NCBI GenBank assembly: GCA_024405875.1
Contig: JAKSOA010000009.1
Location: 1 to 64,000, forward strand
Direction of reading: 5' to 3'
From: Paludibacteraceae bacterium
GTDB taxonomy: Bacteria; Bacteroidota; Bacteroidia; Bacteroidales; Paludibacteraceae
Length of the DNA stretch: 64,000 bases
Both the position numbers and the translations under genes were made by a program. This document shows positions 38,222 to 46,065 of the stretch, piece after piece (within the stretch, counting starts at the first letter, position 1; each line of letters starts with the position of its first letter). Below the pieces are notes generated by a model that worked only from the letters and a program-made list of their open reading frames with translations, made no database searches and had not been told where the DNA came from.

Positions 38222-40201
38222 CTATCTTATATCTTTGATTCTATCTATCAACTCCTGTCCCAGCGCACTCTTCTTCTTTATGTGCTCCTGAACGGCAAGA
38301 ACAAACGGATTGTTTTCAAAACTTCCACGAACGTTCTCAAAATCCTGAAGTTTGGTGGCGTCATCTCCGTCGGCTCCGAATCCTGTCCGTGCCACAAGGT
38401 TGAACTCCTTTTTGGCGTCTTCATAGAGCAAATTGTCAAGATCAACCACACTTTTTCGCCATACCTCAACCTGAGATATTATATCTTGAACCGTAAACTC
38501 AGTATATCTCTTGCCGAATTTCTCCTCAAGTTTCTCAAGAGCCCAAGTCCACTCATAATCATAATACATTGAGTGGATATATTGGAAACGGGCGTTTATC
38601 TCATTTATTGTGCGAATAGTGCCGTTTTCAATATCATCAAGAAGTTTTGAAATCTCTGATTTCGGGGCTATGAGACCGGAGATGTCAACCCAGCGTCCCA
38701 ATCCTATGCTTGATGACGGCTTCAGTTGCTCGCGTATCTCTTCCACACTCTTGAACTGTGTCTTTTCAAGTTTCTTTATGAGTGAGTTGCCAAGAAATTT
38801 CTCAATGGCCATTTTGTAGAATCCTATGCCGTGACGCAGTGAGGCGTTCGTAATCTTTGTACTTTGATAGGAGTATGTCTCCGATGTCTCGCCAGAGAGT
38901 GCCTGCAGACTGCGCAGTATGTTTATGCCGGAGTACATTTTTTGAATGGTGTACGGGCTTAGCAAGTTGAAATTGATACAGTCAAGTTTGACAGGGTCTT
39001 TGCGTCGGTCTCTCTTAGGCCATTTCTGAGCGTCACGGATAGTTCCCACGCTCTTTAAGTTTACGCCTGGAACTATAAATGTGGCGTCATCATTCTCTAT
39101 AAGGTATGAGAACGGCAGGTCAGAGGTGTCTGAATGTTGCGTGTGACGACCCATCACAAGTGAGAAAGCACCCACTTTTGCAGGCCACAGGATATATGAG
39201 TCAGAGGTTGTCTTTGAACCTCTCTCAACCACGCCTTGGTGCATAGGGCCTAACTTATACATATGGTTGCTCTGGTTTGAGCCGCTGCCTGCGTTAAGGA
39301 ATGAGAACATACCCGCAATAAGTAGTGATGACTTATGGTGAGTGACCGTGTACGGTCCGCCGAAAATAGCGCAAGCCTCACCGTGGAATCCCTGGCAGTT
39401 GCAGAAATATACTGAGTCATATATTGAGAAGTGTTTTCCAATCTGCACACCTTGCCCTATGAAAGTGTTCTCAACAAGTGAGGCGTCTGTGATGGTCGCC
39501 CCTGATGAAATTATAAAATTCTTGGCAATCACGTTCTGACCTATGTAAACAGGGTCAAAACTACTGCTGTTTATACTGCCGTTACACAAGTTGCTTGTCT
39601 CCTCAATAGTGGCGCAATCACCTATGCGTACATTCTCAATGCGTCCGCAGTTGATGATTCTAACACCTTTCCCTATTGTACCCATAGTTGAGGTTACGCT
39701 CTTGCTGTACTCATCAGTTATCTCTTTGAGTCTTTTTATGCACTCCTTACGATGACGGTATATCGCCATTATGTAGCCAATGTGAGAACTGAGATTGTCT
39801 GATATTAGTATCTCCCTGCCGCCGCCTTCATTAAGCAGGGCTACGCTGGTTCCGTTGCCGAATGAGGTTTCACCGTCAGTTACAATAATCTCAGTGTTTT
39901 CAATAAAGGAGTCTTCCCCGATGTTGTAGTTGGCGATGTAGCAGTTTATCTTATTAATAAAGACATTATCCCCGATGGTTGTGTTGTGAAGTGATGCGTG
40001 GTATATTCCGCTATGACGTACAATACCTCCTTTAGCGGCTATCTCCTTCTCAAATAGACCGAGCGTAATTTTACCTGAAAAGTGTACGTGACGGATATAT
40101 TCGGTTGAAAACCGGTCAGCAACGCTTATCTGACTCCAATCAGGGCAGGTGCACGCCTGTGCCTCCAATGCCGTAATCTCTGTGTTTGTAAGTCCTCTCA
40201 T
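38222..40201 (-). CDS. DUF4954 family protein with left-handed beta-helix
   Basis: A 659-residue protein of a Bacteroidetes/Spirochaetes family of unknown function. Residues about 60-300 are a run of hexapeptide-repeat turns (for example IGDNVFINKINCYI, IGQNVIAKNFIIS, IGQGVQIGKHFSI), the fold used by UDP-GlcNAc acyltransferases and sugar-nucleotide enzymes. The C-terminal third is helical and charged. The ATG at 40201 is preferred to the TTG at 40207. It may be a sugar-modifying or sugar-binding enzyme, but nothing here fixes the substrate. Confidence 0.85.
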   Translation of the reverse strand: MRGLTNTEITALEAQACTCPDWSQISVADRFSTEYIRHVHFSGKITLGLFEKEIAAKGGIVRHSGIYHASLHNTTIGDNVFINKINCYIANYNIGEDSFIENTEIIVTDGETSFGNGTSVALLNEGGGREILISDNLSSHIGYIMAIYRHRKECIKRLKEITDEYSKSVTSTMGTIGKGVRIINCGRIENVRIGDCATIEETSNLCNGSINSSSFDPVYIGQNVIAKNFIISSGATITDASLVENTFIGQGVQIGKHFSIYDSVYFCNCQGFHGEACAIFGGPYTVTHHKSSLLIAGMFSFLNAGSGSNQSNHMYKLGPMHQGVVERGSKTTSDSYILWPAKVGAFSLVMGRHTQHSDTSDLPFSYLIENDDATFIVPGVNLKSVGTIRDAQKWPKRDRRKDPVKLDCINFNLLSPYTIQKMYSGINILRSLQALSGETSETYSYQSTKITNASLRHGIGFYKMAIEKFLGNSLIKKLEKTQFKSVEEIREQLKPSSSIGLGRWVDISGLIAPKSEISKLLDDIENGTIRTINEINARFQYIHSMYYDYEWTWALEKLEEKFGKRYTEFTVQDIISQVEVWRKSVVDLDNLLYEDAKKEFNLVARTGFGADGDDATKLQDFENVRGSFENNPFVLAVQEHIKKKSALGQELIDRIKDIR

Positions 40202-40204
40202 ATT

Positions 40205-40258
40205 CAATTAGCAATTAGTAATTAGCAATTAGTAATTAGCAATTAGCAATTAGTAATT
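40205..40258. repeat. Intercistronic heptad repeat, copy 2 (longest)
   Basis: A run of AATTAGC/AATTAGT heptads over 54 bases. It reaches into hflX, whose last three residues (TNC) and stop codon (40245-40243) are encoded by the repeat, and it ends at the DUF4954 start. It is inverted relative to copies at 22116 and 45036. Confidence 0.9.
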
Positions 40259-41427
40259 TCATCATATATTTCATACAGAAAATCATTATACGGGAACCGC
40301 TGGGTGTGAATCTCCCTGACTCTCTCATATAATAATTCCTTAAGTTCCTCAATGTTCAGCCTGTTCTTAGCCGATATAAAGATACAATTTTCTTTTAACT
40401 TTGACATCCAACTCTCCTGTAATTCCGCAAGAGATGTATCGGCGGAGTATGCGTCAATCTTATTGAACACCATTATAACAGGCTTCTCCTTTGAGTCAAG
40501 TTCACTAAGTGTTTTCTCAACAACCGCTATCTGCTCTTCAAAACAGGGGTGGGAGATGTCAACAATATGGACAAGTATATCAGCCTCACGCACCTCATCA
40601 AGAGTTGATTTGAATGACTCCACAAGGTCAGTAGGTAATTTGCGTATGAAACCTACCGTGTCAGAGAGCAGGAATGGAATGTTTTTCACTATCACCTTGC
40701 GAACAGTTGTGTCAAGTGTGGCGAACAATTTGTTCTCGGCAAGTACTTCTGTCTTGCTAAGTAGGTTCATCATAGTTGATTTACCTACATTAGTGTAGCC
40801 CACAAGCGCCACCCTTACAAGTTTGCCTCTGTTTTTGCGTTGTATGCTTTTTGTCTTGTCAATATGAATCAACTCCTCTTTTAGCAAAGATATCTTCCTT
40901 AAAAGAATCTTGCGGTCTGTCTCAATCTGAGTCTCACCCGGACCTCTCATACCAATACCTCCGCGCTGGCGGTCAAGGTGTGTCCACAGTCTTGTGAGGC
41001 GGGGCAGCATATAACGGCATTGAGCAAGTTCAACCTGCGTCTTTGCGTGAGCGGTCTGCGCCCGCTTTGCAAATATGTCAAGAATAAGATTTGTCCTGTC
41101 AAGAATCTTCACGCCAAGTTCCGCCTCAAGATTTCTAAGTTGCGCCGGTGACAGTTCATCATCAAATATGGCAAGACTAATGTCATTCCCGTCATCTTTC
41201 ACAAACTGCTTTATCTCTTCAAGTTTTCCCGCTCCGACAAAAGTTCTGGAGTTTGCGTAATCAAGTTTTTGGAAGAATTTTCTTACGGTGACGGCTCCTG
41301 CTGTATCGGCAAGAAACTCCAGTTCATCTATATATTCACGAGCCTTTCGCTCATCTTGTTGCGGGGTTATAAGCCCTACAAGGATGGCTCTTTCAACCTT
41401 TGCGCTATTTGCCTCTATGTCAATCAT
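40243..41427 (-). CDS. hflX: GTPase HflX, ribosome-associated
   Basis: HflX is a translational GTPase that splits or rescues stalled ribosomes. The protein (394 aa from the ATG at 41427) has the N-terminal HflX domain, the glycine-rich linker RQRGGIGMRGPGETQIETDR, and a GTPase domain with GYTNVGKSTMMN (G1), DTVGF (G3) and NKID (G4). A TTG at 41445 would add six residues but lies against the T-run of the tonB terminator, so the ATG is preferred. The 3' end is made of the heptad repeat. Confidence 0.95.
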   Translation of the reverse strand: MIDIEANSAKVERAILVGLITPQQDERKAREYIDELEFLADTAGAVTVRKFFQKLDYANSRTFVGAGKLEEIKQFVKDDGNDISLAIFDDELSPAQLRNLEAELGVKILDRTNLILDIFAKRAQTAHAKTQVELAQCRYMLPRLTRLWTHLDRQRGGIGMRGPGETQIETDRKILLRKISLLKEELIHIDKTKSIQRKNRGKLVRVALVGYTNVGKSTMMNLLSKTEVLAENKLFATLDTTVRKVIVKNIPFLLSDTVGFIRKLPTDLVESFKSTLDEVREADILVHIVDISHPCFEEQIAVVEKTLSELDSKEKPVIMVFNKIDAYSADTSLAELQESWMSKLKENCIFISAKNRLNIEELKELLYERVREIHTQRFPYNDFLYEIYDEITNC

Positions 41428-41443
41428 AAGAAGTGGTTTGTTC

Positions 41444-41484
41444 AAAAAAAGCCTTCCGTCTCTTTTCTTAGATCCGAAAGGCTT
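41444..41484 (-). terminator. Terminator after tonB
   Basis: On the minus strand the stem AAGCCTT/AAGGCTT (41484-41478 with 41455-41449), with a partly paired interior, is followed by seven Ts (41450-41444). The hflX start lies 17 bases further on. Confidence 0.75.
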
Positions 41485-41523
41485 GTGCTATGCAGTGGCT
41501 TGTTTCCACTGTTATGCCTACGC

Positions 41524-42210
41524 TTATAATTTGAATCTTATAGGCAGAGTGTACTTAACGCGCACATTCTTACCACCCTGCTTTCCTGGTGTCCACGTTG
41601 GCATTGATTTGATTACACGTACCGCCTCAGCGTCAAGTGAGGCTTCAACGCCGCGAACAACAACAACATCCACAATCTTGCCGTCTGAGTTAACAACAAA
41701 CTGACATACGACACGACCTTGTATATTGTTTTCCTGTGCGAGCAGAGGATATTTGATGTTCTTTGAGAGCCAACGGTTCATAGCCTCAGGACCACCTGGG
41801 AACTCAGGCATCTTCTCAACCACAACGTGAATCATCTGAGCCTCTTCATCTTCCTCCTCTTGAACGGCTACAACCTCGTGAATCTCAACACGCTGGTTTT
41901 TGTCATCCTCAGTAGAGAAGTCCGCTGTATGAACGTCAGCAGTGTTCTCTTTAATCTCAATAACGTCACTAAGTACTGTCTCCGGCTCTGGTGGTGGAGG
42001 TGGCGGAGGTGTCTCGTCTCTAAATGTTACTTCTACCATTTCCTCGTCTTCTTCCACCGCGGTCTGTAGCGCCTCCTCATAGATGGTAATCTCATTTTGA
42101 GCCCATTCAAAAGCTCCGTACAAGATACCTAGGGCAACCACCAGACCAATTAGGATAGACGTGGATTTGCTACCCTCAATGTCGGCTTTCGGTGATTTTT
42201 TGATTTCCAT
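41524..42210 (-). CDS. TonB-family energy transducer
   Basis: A 228-residue inner-membrane protein that couples the proton motive force to outer-membrane transporters. After a short basic start comes one membrane helix (about 18-35). A proline-rich stretch (ETPPPPPPPEPE, about 68-79) and an acidic linker follow, then a C-terminal TonB domain (about 135-228) with the usual FPGGPEAM, GRVVCQFVVNSDGKI and WTPGKQGG motifs. No exbB/exbD genes are adjacent. This family also occurs as the TonB component for SusCD-type uptake in Bacteroidetes. Confidence 0.93.
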   Translation of the reverse strand: MEIKKSPKADIEGSKSTSILIGLVVALGILYGAFEWAQNEITIYEEALQTAVEEDEEMVEVTFRDETPPPPPPPEPETVLSDVIEIKENTADVHTADFSTEDDKNQRVEIHEVVAVQEEEDEEAQMIHVVVEKMPEFPGGPEAMNRWLSKNIKYPLLAQENNIQGRVVCQFVVNSDGKIVDVVVVRGVEASLDAEAVRVIKSMPTWTPGKQGGKNVRVKYTLPIRFKL

Positions 42211-42253
42211 ATAGTTTGTTTAAAAAGTTATTGTTAATTGCAATAGTCGTCTG

Positions 42254-42261
42254 CAAATGTA
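42254..42261 (-). promoter_or_regulatory. Possible -7 element of the TonB gene
   Basis: TACATTTG on the minus strand (42261-42254), about 40 bases before the ATG. No good -33 element. Confidence 0.45.
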
Positions 42262-42365
42262 ATTATTTTTTTTCACATATACCTCTATTTGCATCTAATT
42301 TTTTTATTTGAAATATTTTTTATTCACTCTTTTATGTTTTTATATGATTTTTTATGAAAAATAAC

Positions 42366-42373
42366 TAAATTTG
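42366..42373 (+). promoter_or_regulatory. Possible -7 element of the porQ operon
   Basis: TAAATTTG, 41 bases before the proposed TTG start at 42415. The AT-rich spacer shows no clear -33 TTG. Confidence 0.5.
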
Positions 42374-42414
42374 AACTCTATTTATAAATTAGGTGTGTTT
42401 TGTACTTGGGTAGG

Positions 42415-43419
42415 TTGAGAAAACATATTATTATAACAATTACTGTCACTGTAACTGCGTTGTGCTCAGTTAACGCTCAGCAGATGGGAACTGCTGTCAG
42501 CACATTTCTGGAGTTTCCTGTGTCGGCGCATACAGCCGCTTTAGGCGGTAACGTCACATCATTCTCAGGCACAGACCCTATGTTCGCCTTCAATAACCCG
42601 GCTCTTCTTAAAAGTGAGGTGTATAATCAGATTCATCTGAATTACTCTGTCTATATGTTTCACACAGGTTACGGAAGTGCCGCTTATACTACAAGGTTTT
42701 CTGATAAGGATGCCTTTATGGTAGGCTTTCAGGGGGCTTTTTATGGTAAAATGGATAGTTATGACCCAAGTGGGAATCCAATAGGTACTGTTAGCGCAAA
42801 TGACTTTGCACTGACCGCCACCTATTCAAGATGGCTTAACAGATACTTCTCCGTAGGGGTGACAATTAAACCGGTTATAAACAGTTACGGAGGTTATACC
42901 TCATTCTCATTGGGTAGTGACATCGGGGTTATGTTCCACGATTCAGCGTCACTTGTGAATCTTGCTGTAACCGCACAGAATTTCGGGGGCAGGCTTGCCG
43001 GTCCTGAGGGTGTGGTTATGGCGTCAAAGTGGATGCCGCTTAATGTGTCAATAGGTCTTACTAAACGTCTGAAGAAGGCTCCTATTGCGTTTAATCTCAC
43101 ATTGCAGAATCTTCAGACTTGGAAAAAGTATGACAGCATTGGTAAGATGATAGGACGCAAGTTCATTGTAGGTATGGATATAATGCCACTCTCAGAGAAG
43201 TTCTGGGTTGGACTGTCATATAATTTTGACAGAGGCTTGTCATTAGACAATCCAACGGTTCTATCATTGTCAGGACTCTCTTTCGGAGGTGGCGCTAAAC
43301 TATATATGTTCAGGTTGGGGGTTGGTATAGCGTTCTACAGCACAGCGTCTGTAACGGCGCATTTCTCACTTTCAATGGACGTGAACTGGTTTAATCAGAG
43401 CAAGAAAGTGAAACTATAG
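42415..43419 (+). CDS. porQ: T9SS protein PorQ, TTG start
   Basis: PorQ is an outer-membrane beta-barrel of the PorV/PorQ (FadL-like) family of the T9SS. The protein (334 aa) has a signal peptide (RKHIIITITVTVTALCSVNA), then GTAVSTFLEFPVSAHTAALG and FNNPALL, typical of PorQ. There is no ATG in frame. The TTG at 42415 starts a clean signal peptide; TTGs at 42400 and 42406 would add up to five residues. It heads porQ-cmk-ispH-pfkA-uvrA. The porQ-cmk-ispH order is one I recall from other T9SS-bearing Bacteroidales. Confidence 0.88.
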   Translation: MRKHIIITITVTVTALCSVNAQQMGTAVSTFLEFPVSAHTAALGGNVTSFSGTDPMFAFNNPALLKSEVYNQIHLNYSVYMFHTGYGSAAYTTRFSDKDAFMVGFQGAFYGKMDSYDPSGNPIGTVSANDFALTATYSRWLNRYFSVGVTIKPVINSYGGYTSFSLGSDIGVMFHDSASLVNLAVTAQNFGGRLAGPEGVVMASKWMPLNVSIGLTKRLKKAPIAFNLTLQNLQTWKKYDSIGKMIGRKFIVGMDIMPLSEKFWVGLSYNFDRGLSLDNPTVLSLSGLSFGGGAKLYMFRLGVGIAFYSTASVTAHFSLSMDVNWFNQSKKVKL

Positions 43420-43448
43420 TTAATAGTTGACAGTGGACAGTTATATTA

Positions 43449-43480
43449 ATTGTTAATTATTAATTATTAATTTTTAATTG
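43449..43480. repeat. AT-rich degenerate heptad repeat between porQ and cmk
   Basis: TTAATTAT/TAATTGT-type repeats fill the spacer up to the cmk start. It is related to, but less regular than, the arrays at 22116, 40205 and 45036. Confidence 0.6.
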
Positions 43481-43483
43481 AAT

Positions 43484-44167
43484 ATGAGGAAAATTACAAT
43501 AGCGGTAGATGGGTATTCATCTTGTGGAAAAAGTACCATTTCAAAGACGCTTGCGCGTACTTTGGGTTACATTTATGTGGATACAGGCGCAATGTATAGG
43601 AGTATAGCCCTGTATGCCTTGCGTAATGGGTTTGTAAAAGAGGACGGAGGTGTGGAGAAAGACGCTCTTATCGCTGTGCTAAAAAACATCATTGTGGGTT
43701 TTTCCTCTGACGGCAGTGCTATGCTCAACGGAGAGAATGTGGAGAGTGAGATAAGAGGTATGAAGGTGAGCAACTGTGTCAGTTATGTAAGCGCCATACC
43801 TGAGGTGCGTCATCATCTTGTTGAACTTCAGAGAATTATGGGACGTAACGGAGGCGTGGTTATGGATGGCAGAGATATAGGTACCGTTGTGTTCCCTAAT
43901 GCTGAGTTGAAACTGTTTGTCACCGCAGATGCCGCCATAAGGGCTCAGCGTCGCTATGATGAACTTAAAGCCAATGGTCAGCCCGCTAACTATGATGAGA
44001 TTCTTGAGAATGTTAAGAAACGTGATTATTTAGATGAGACCCGTGTGGAGAGCCCTCTGCGTAAGGCGGATGACGCCATAGTCCTTGACAACGGGAATAT
44101 GACCATAAGTGAGCAGAATGCGTGGGTTATGGAGAAAGTTATGGATATATGTCAGAACTTAGAGTAG
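43484..44167 (+). CDS. cmk: (d)CMP kinase
   Basis: Phosphorylates CMP and dCMP with ATP in pyrimidine nucleotide metabolism. The 227-residue protein begins at the ATG at 43484 (a TTG two codons upstream lies in the repeat) with ITIAVDGYSSCGKSTISK, the P-loop, followed by YVDTGAMYRSIALYA and VVMDGRDIGTVVFP (substrate site) and a lid region. It overlaps ispH by 19 bases, indicating co-transcription. Confidence 0.97.
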   Translation: MRKITIAVDGYSSCGKSTISKTLARTLGYIYVDTGAMYRSIALYALRNGFVKEDGGVEKDALIAVLKNIIVGFSSDGSAMLNGENVESEIRGMKVSNCVSYVSAIPEVRHHLVELQRIMGRNGGVVMDGRDIGTVVFPNAELKLFVTADAAIRAQRRYDELKANGQPANYDEILENVKKRDYLDETRVESPLRKADDAIVLDNGNMTISEQNAWVMEKVMDICQNLE

Positions 44168-45030
44168 AAATAGACAGTGATTCCGGTTTCTGTTTTGGCG
44201 TTGTAAATGCCATAGCAAAGGCGGAAAAGGAGTTGGAGAATGACTCTGAGCCTCTCTATTGCCTTGGTGATTTGGTTCATAACGGTGATGAGGTCAAGCG
44301 TCTTGCAGACAAAGGGTTAAAGGTCATTGACCACGATGGTATGGTTGCTCTTGAGGGTAAGCGTCTGTTACTCAGGGCTCACGGTGAGCCTCCCTCAACA
44401 TACTCACTTGCAAGCAAAAGCGGAATAAGGATAATTGACGCCACTTGTCCTGTGGTACTTCAACTACAGAGGAAGATTCGTAAGGCATTTATAGAATACC
44501 CCGATACACAGATTGTCATATATGGAAAGAAGGGTCACGCAGAGGTTAACGGACTTGTGGGGCAGACAGACGGCAGAGCCATCGTGGTAGATGGTGTTGA
44601 GGATAAGGCGGGTATTGACGGTATTGATTTCAGTAAGCCGGTAATGCTTTTCTCTCAAACAACAAAACCTCTCGATGGTTTTAACGCTCTTAGTGAATTC
44701 TTGGAGAGCCGAATGGCTGACGGAGCGGAATTTACATCTTTTGACACAATTTGCCGTCAGGTGGCAGGAAGAAGAAAAAAGATTGAGGAGTTCGCCTCAA
44801 GGCACAGTGTGGTGCTGTTTGTAGGTGGCGATAAGAGTTCTAACGCCAAGGCTCTGTTTGAGGCGTGTGTGGCGGTGAATCCTAATAGCCATTTCATACA
44901 AAATGAGAACCAGATAGATATGAGTTGGTTTAACGGGGCTTCAAGTGTCGGAATCTGCGGTGCCACCAGCACCCCGATGTGGCAGATGGAAAGAATAAGT
45001 GAAAAGTTAAAAGTGAAAAAAGAAAAGTGA
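44149..45030 (+). CDS. ispH: 4-hydroxy-3-methylbut-2-enyl diphosphate reductase
   Basis: The last enzyme of the MEP isoprenoid pathway, an Fe-S protein yielding IPP and DMAPP; the products feed UppS. The 293-residue protein carries the three cluster cysteines, in DSGFCFGVVNA (C15), DATCPVV and TICRQVAGR. The ATG at 44149 is inside the end of cmk. It is the short form without fused S1 domains. The last residues (KLKVKKEK) come from a GTTAAAA/GTGAAAA low-complexity run, a possible recent extension of the C-terminus. Confidence 0.97.
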   Translation: MSELRVEIDSDSGFCFGVVNAIAKAEKELENDSEPLYCLGDLVHNGDEVKRLADKGLKVIDHDGMVALEGKRLLLRAHGEPPSTYSLASKSGIRIIDATCPVVLQLQRKIRKAFIEYPDTQIVIYGKKGHAEVNGLVGQTDGRAIVVDGVEDKAGIDGIDFSKPVMLFSQTTKPLDGFNALSEFLESRMADGAEFTSFDTICRQVAGRRKKIEEFASRHSVVLFVGGDKSSNAKALFEACVAVNPNSHFIQNENQIDMSWFNGASSVGICGATSTPMWQMERISEKLKVKKEK

Positions 45031-45035
45031 ATATT

Positions 45036-45067
45036 GTTAATTACTAATTGCTAATTACTAATTATTA
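45036..45067. repeat. Intercistronic heptad repeat, copy 3
   Basis: Carries the same 20-mer as copy 1 (AATTACTAATTGCTAATTAC at 45039-45058) and ends four bases before the pfkA ATG, so it occupies the position of the ribosome-binding region. Confidence 0.85.
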
Positions 45068-45071
45068 TACT

Positions 45072-46052
45072 ATGTCTCAAATTAAATCAATTGGTGTGCT
45101 GACATCGGGAGGTGACGCACCAGGAATGAATGCCGGTTTAAGGGCTGTAACACGTACCGCAATTTGCAACGGTATGAAGGTTTTCGCCATATATCGTGGT
45201 TACAAAGGTCTTATCTCTGATGAGGTTGTGGAGTTCAAAACACAAGATGTAAGTAATATTATTCAACGTGGCGGCACAATTCTAAAGACCGCTCGTTGCC
45301 CTGAGTTCGCCACACCTGAAGGCAGAAGACAAGCGTATGAAACCATTGCCAAACATCAGATTGACGCTTTGGTGGTACTTGGCGGTGACGGAACGTTTAC
45401 AGGAGCAAAGGCTTTTGCTGAGGAATACAATATGCCGGTAGTAGGTCTGCCTTGCACAATTGACAATGACTTGTGTGGAACTGACTTTACAATTGGATAT
45501 GACACTGCGCTTAACACTGTTATTGAGTGTGTTGACCGTATCCGTGATACCGCGTCTTCACACGAGCGTCTCTTCTTTGTTGAGGTTATGGGTCGTGATG
45601 CAGGTTTCCTTGCTCTTAACGCCGCCATTGCCGCAGGTGCTGAGGCTGCCGTCATACCTGAGGAGGAGATAAAGAGAGAGGTTCTTGAAGAGGTTGTGGG
45701 TAATGGATTCCGTAAGACAAAGAACAGTAGTATAGTGCTTGTGGCTGAGAGTGATGTTACAGGTGGAGCAAAGGGAATTGCTGAGGCTGCCAGAAAACTA
45801 CACCCTGAATATGATGTGCGTGAGGTTATTCTTGGTCATATACAGCGTGGTGGTACGCCATCAGCACAAGACCGTATACTTGCAAGCCGTATGGGTGTCG
45901 CCGCTATCGAGGCGCTCCTTGAGGGTCAGCGAAACATAATGGTGGGCATTCAGAATGATGAGATTGTCTATGTCCCGTTCTCACGTGCCATTAAAGATGA
46001 CAAGCCAATTAACAAACGTCTGTTCAACGCACTTAGAACGCTTTCCATTTAA
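45072..46052 (+). CDS. pfkA: ATP-dependent 6-phosphofructokinase
   Basis: A glycolytic enzyme that phosphorylates fructose 6-phosphate. The 326-residue protein shows the opening [21 protein letters not shown]-binding [11 protein letters not shown], the catalytic TIDNDL segment with [10 protein letters not shown], and [15 protein letters not shown]. The glycine in GGDGTF is typical of the ATP-using rather than PPi-using enzyme. The ATG at 45072 is chosen; the TTG at 45048 lies inside the repeat array. uvrA follows directly. Confidence 0.96.
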   Translation: MSQIKSIGVLTSGGDAPGMNAGLRAVTRTAICNGMKVFAIYRGYKGLISDEVVEFKTQDVSNIIQRGGTILKTARCPEFATPEGRRQAYETIAKHQIDALVVLGGDGTFTGAKAFAEEYNMPVVGLPCTIDNDLCGTDFTIGYDTALNTVIECVDRIRDTASSHERLFFVEVMGRDAGFLALNAAIAAGAEAAVIPEEEIKREVLEEVVGNGFRKTKNSSIVLVAESDVTGGAKGIAEAARKLHPEYDVREVILGHIQRGGTPSAQDRILASRMGVAAIEALLEGQRNIMVGIQNDEIVYVPFSRAIKDDKPINKRLFNALRTLSI

Positions 46053-46053
46053 C

Positions 46054-46058
46054 GGAGG
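46054..46058 (+). promoter_or_regulatory. Shine-Dalgarno of uvrA, placing its start at an ATA codon
   Basis: GGAGG lies seven bases before ATA 46066 in the 13-base spacer after the pfkA stop. No ATG, GTG or TTG lies between this site and the first ATP-binding loop of UvrA. Confidence 0.75.
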
Positions 46059-46065
46059 ATAAGAT

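Noticed and set aside
40205..45067. CRISPR array or mobile-element remnant at the heptad repeats
   Set aside because: Units are 7 bases without spacers, no cas genes or transposase nearby, and the arrays sit exactly between operon genes.
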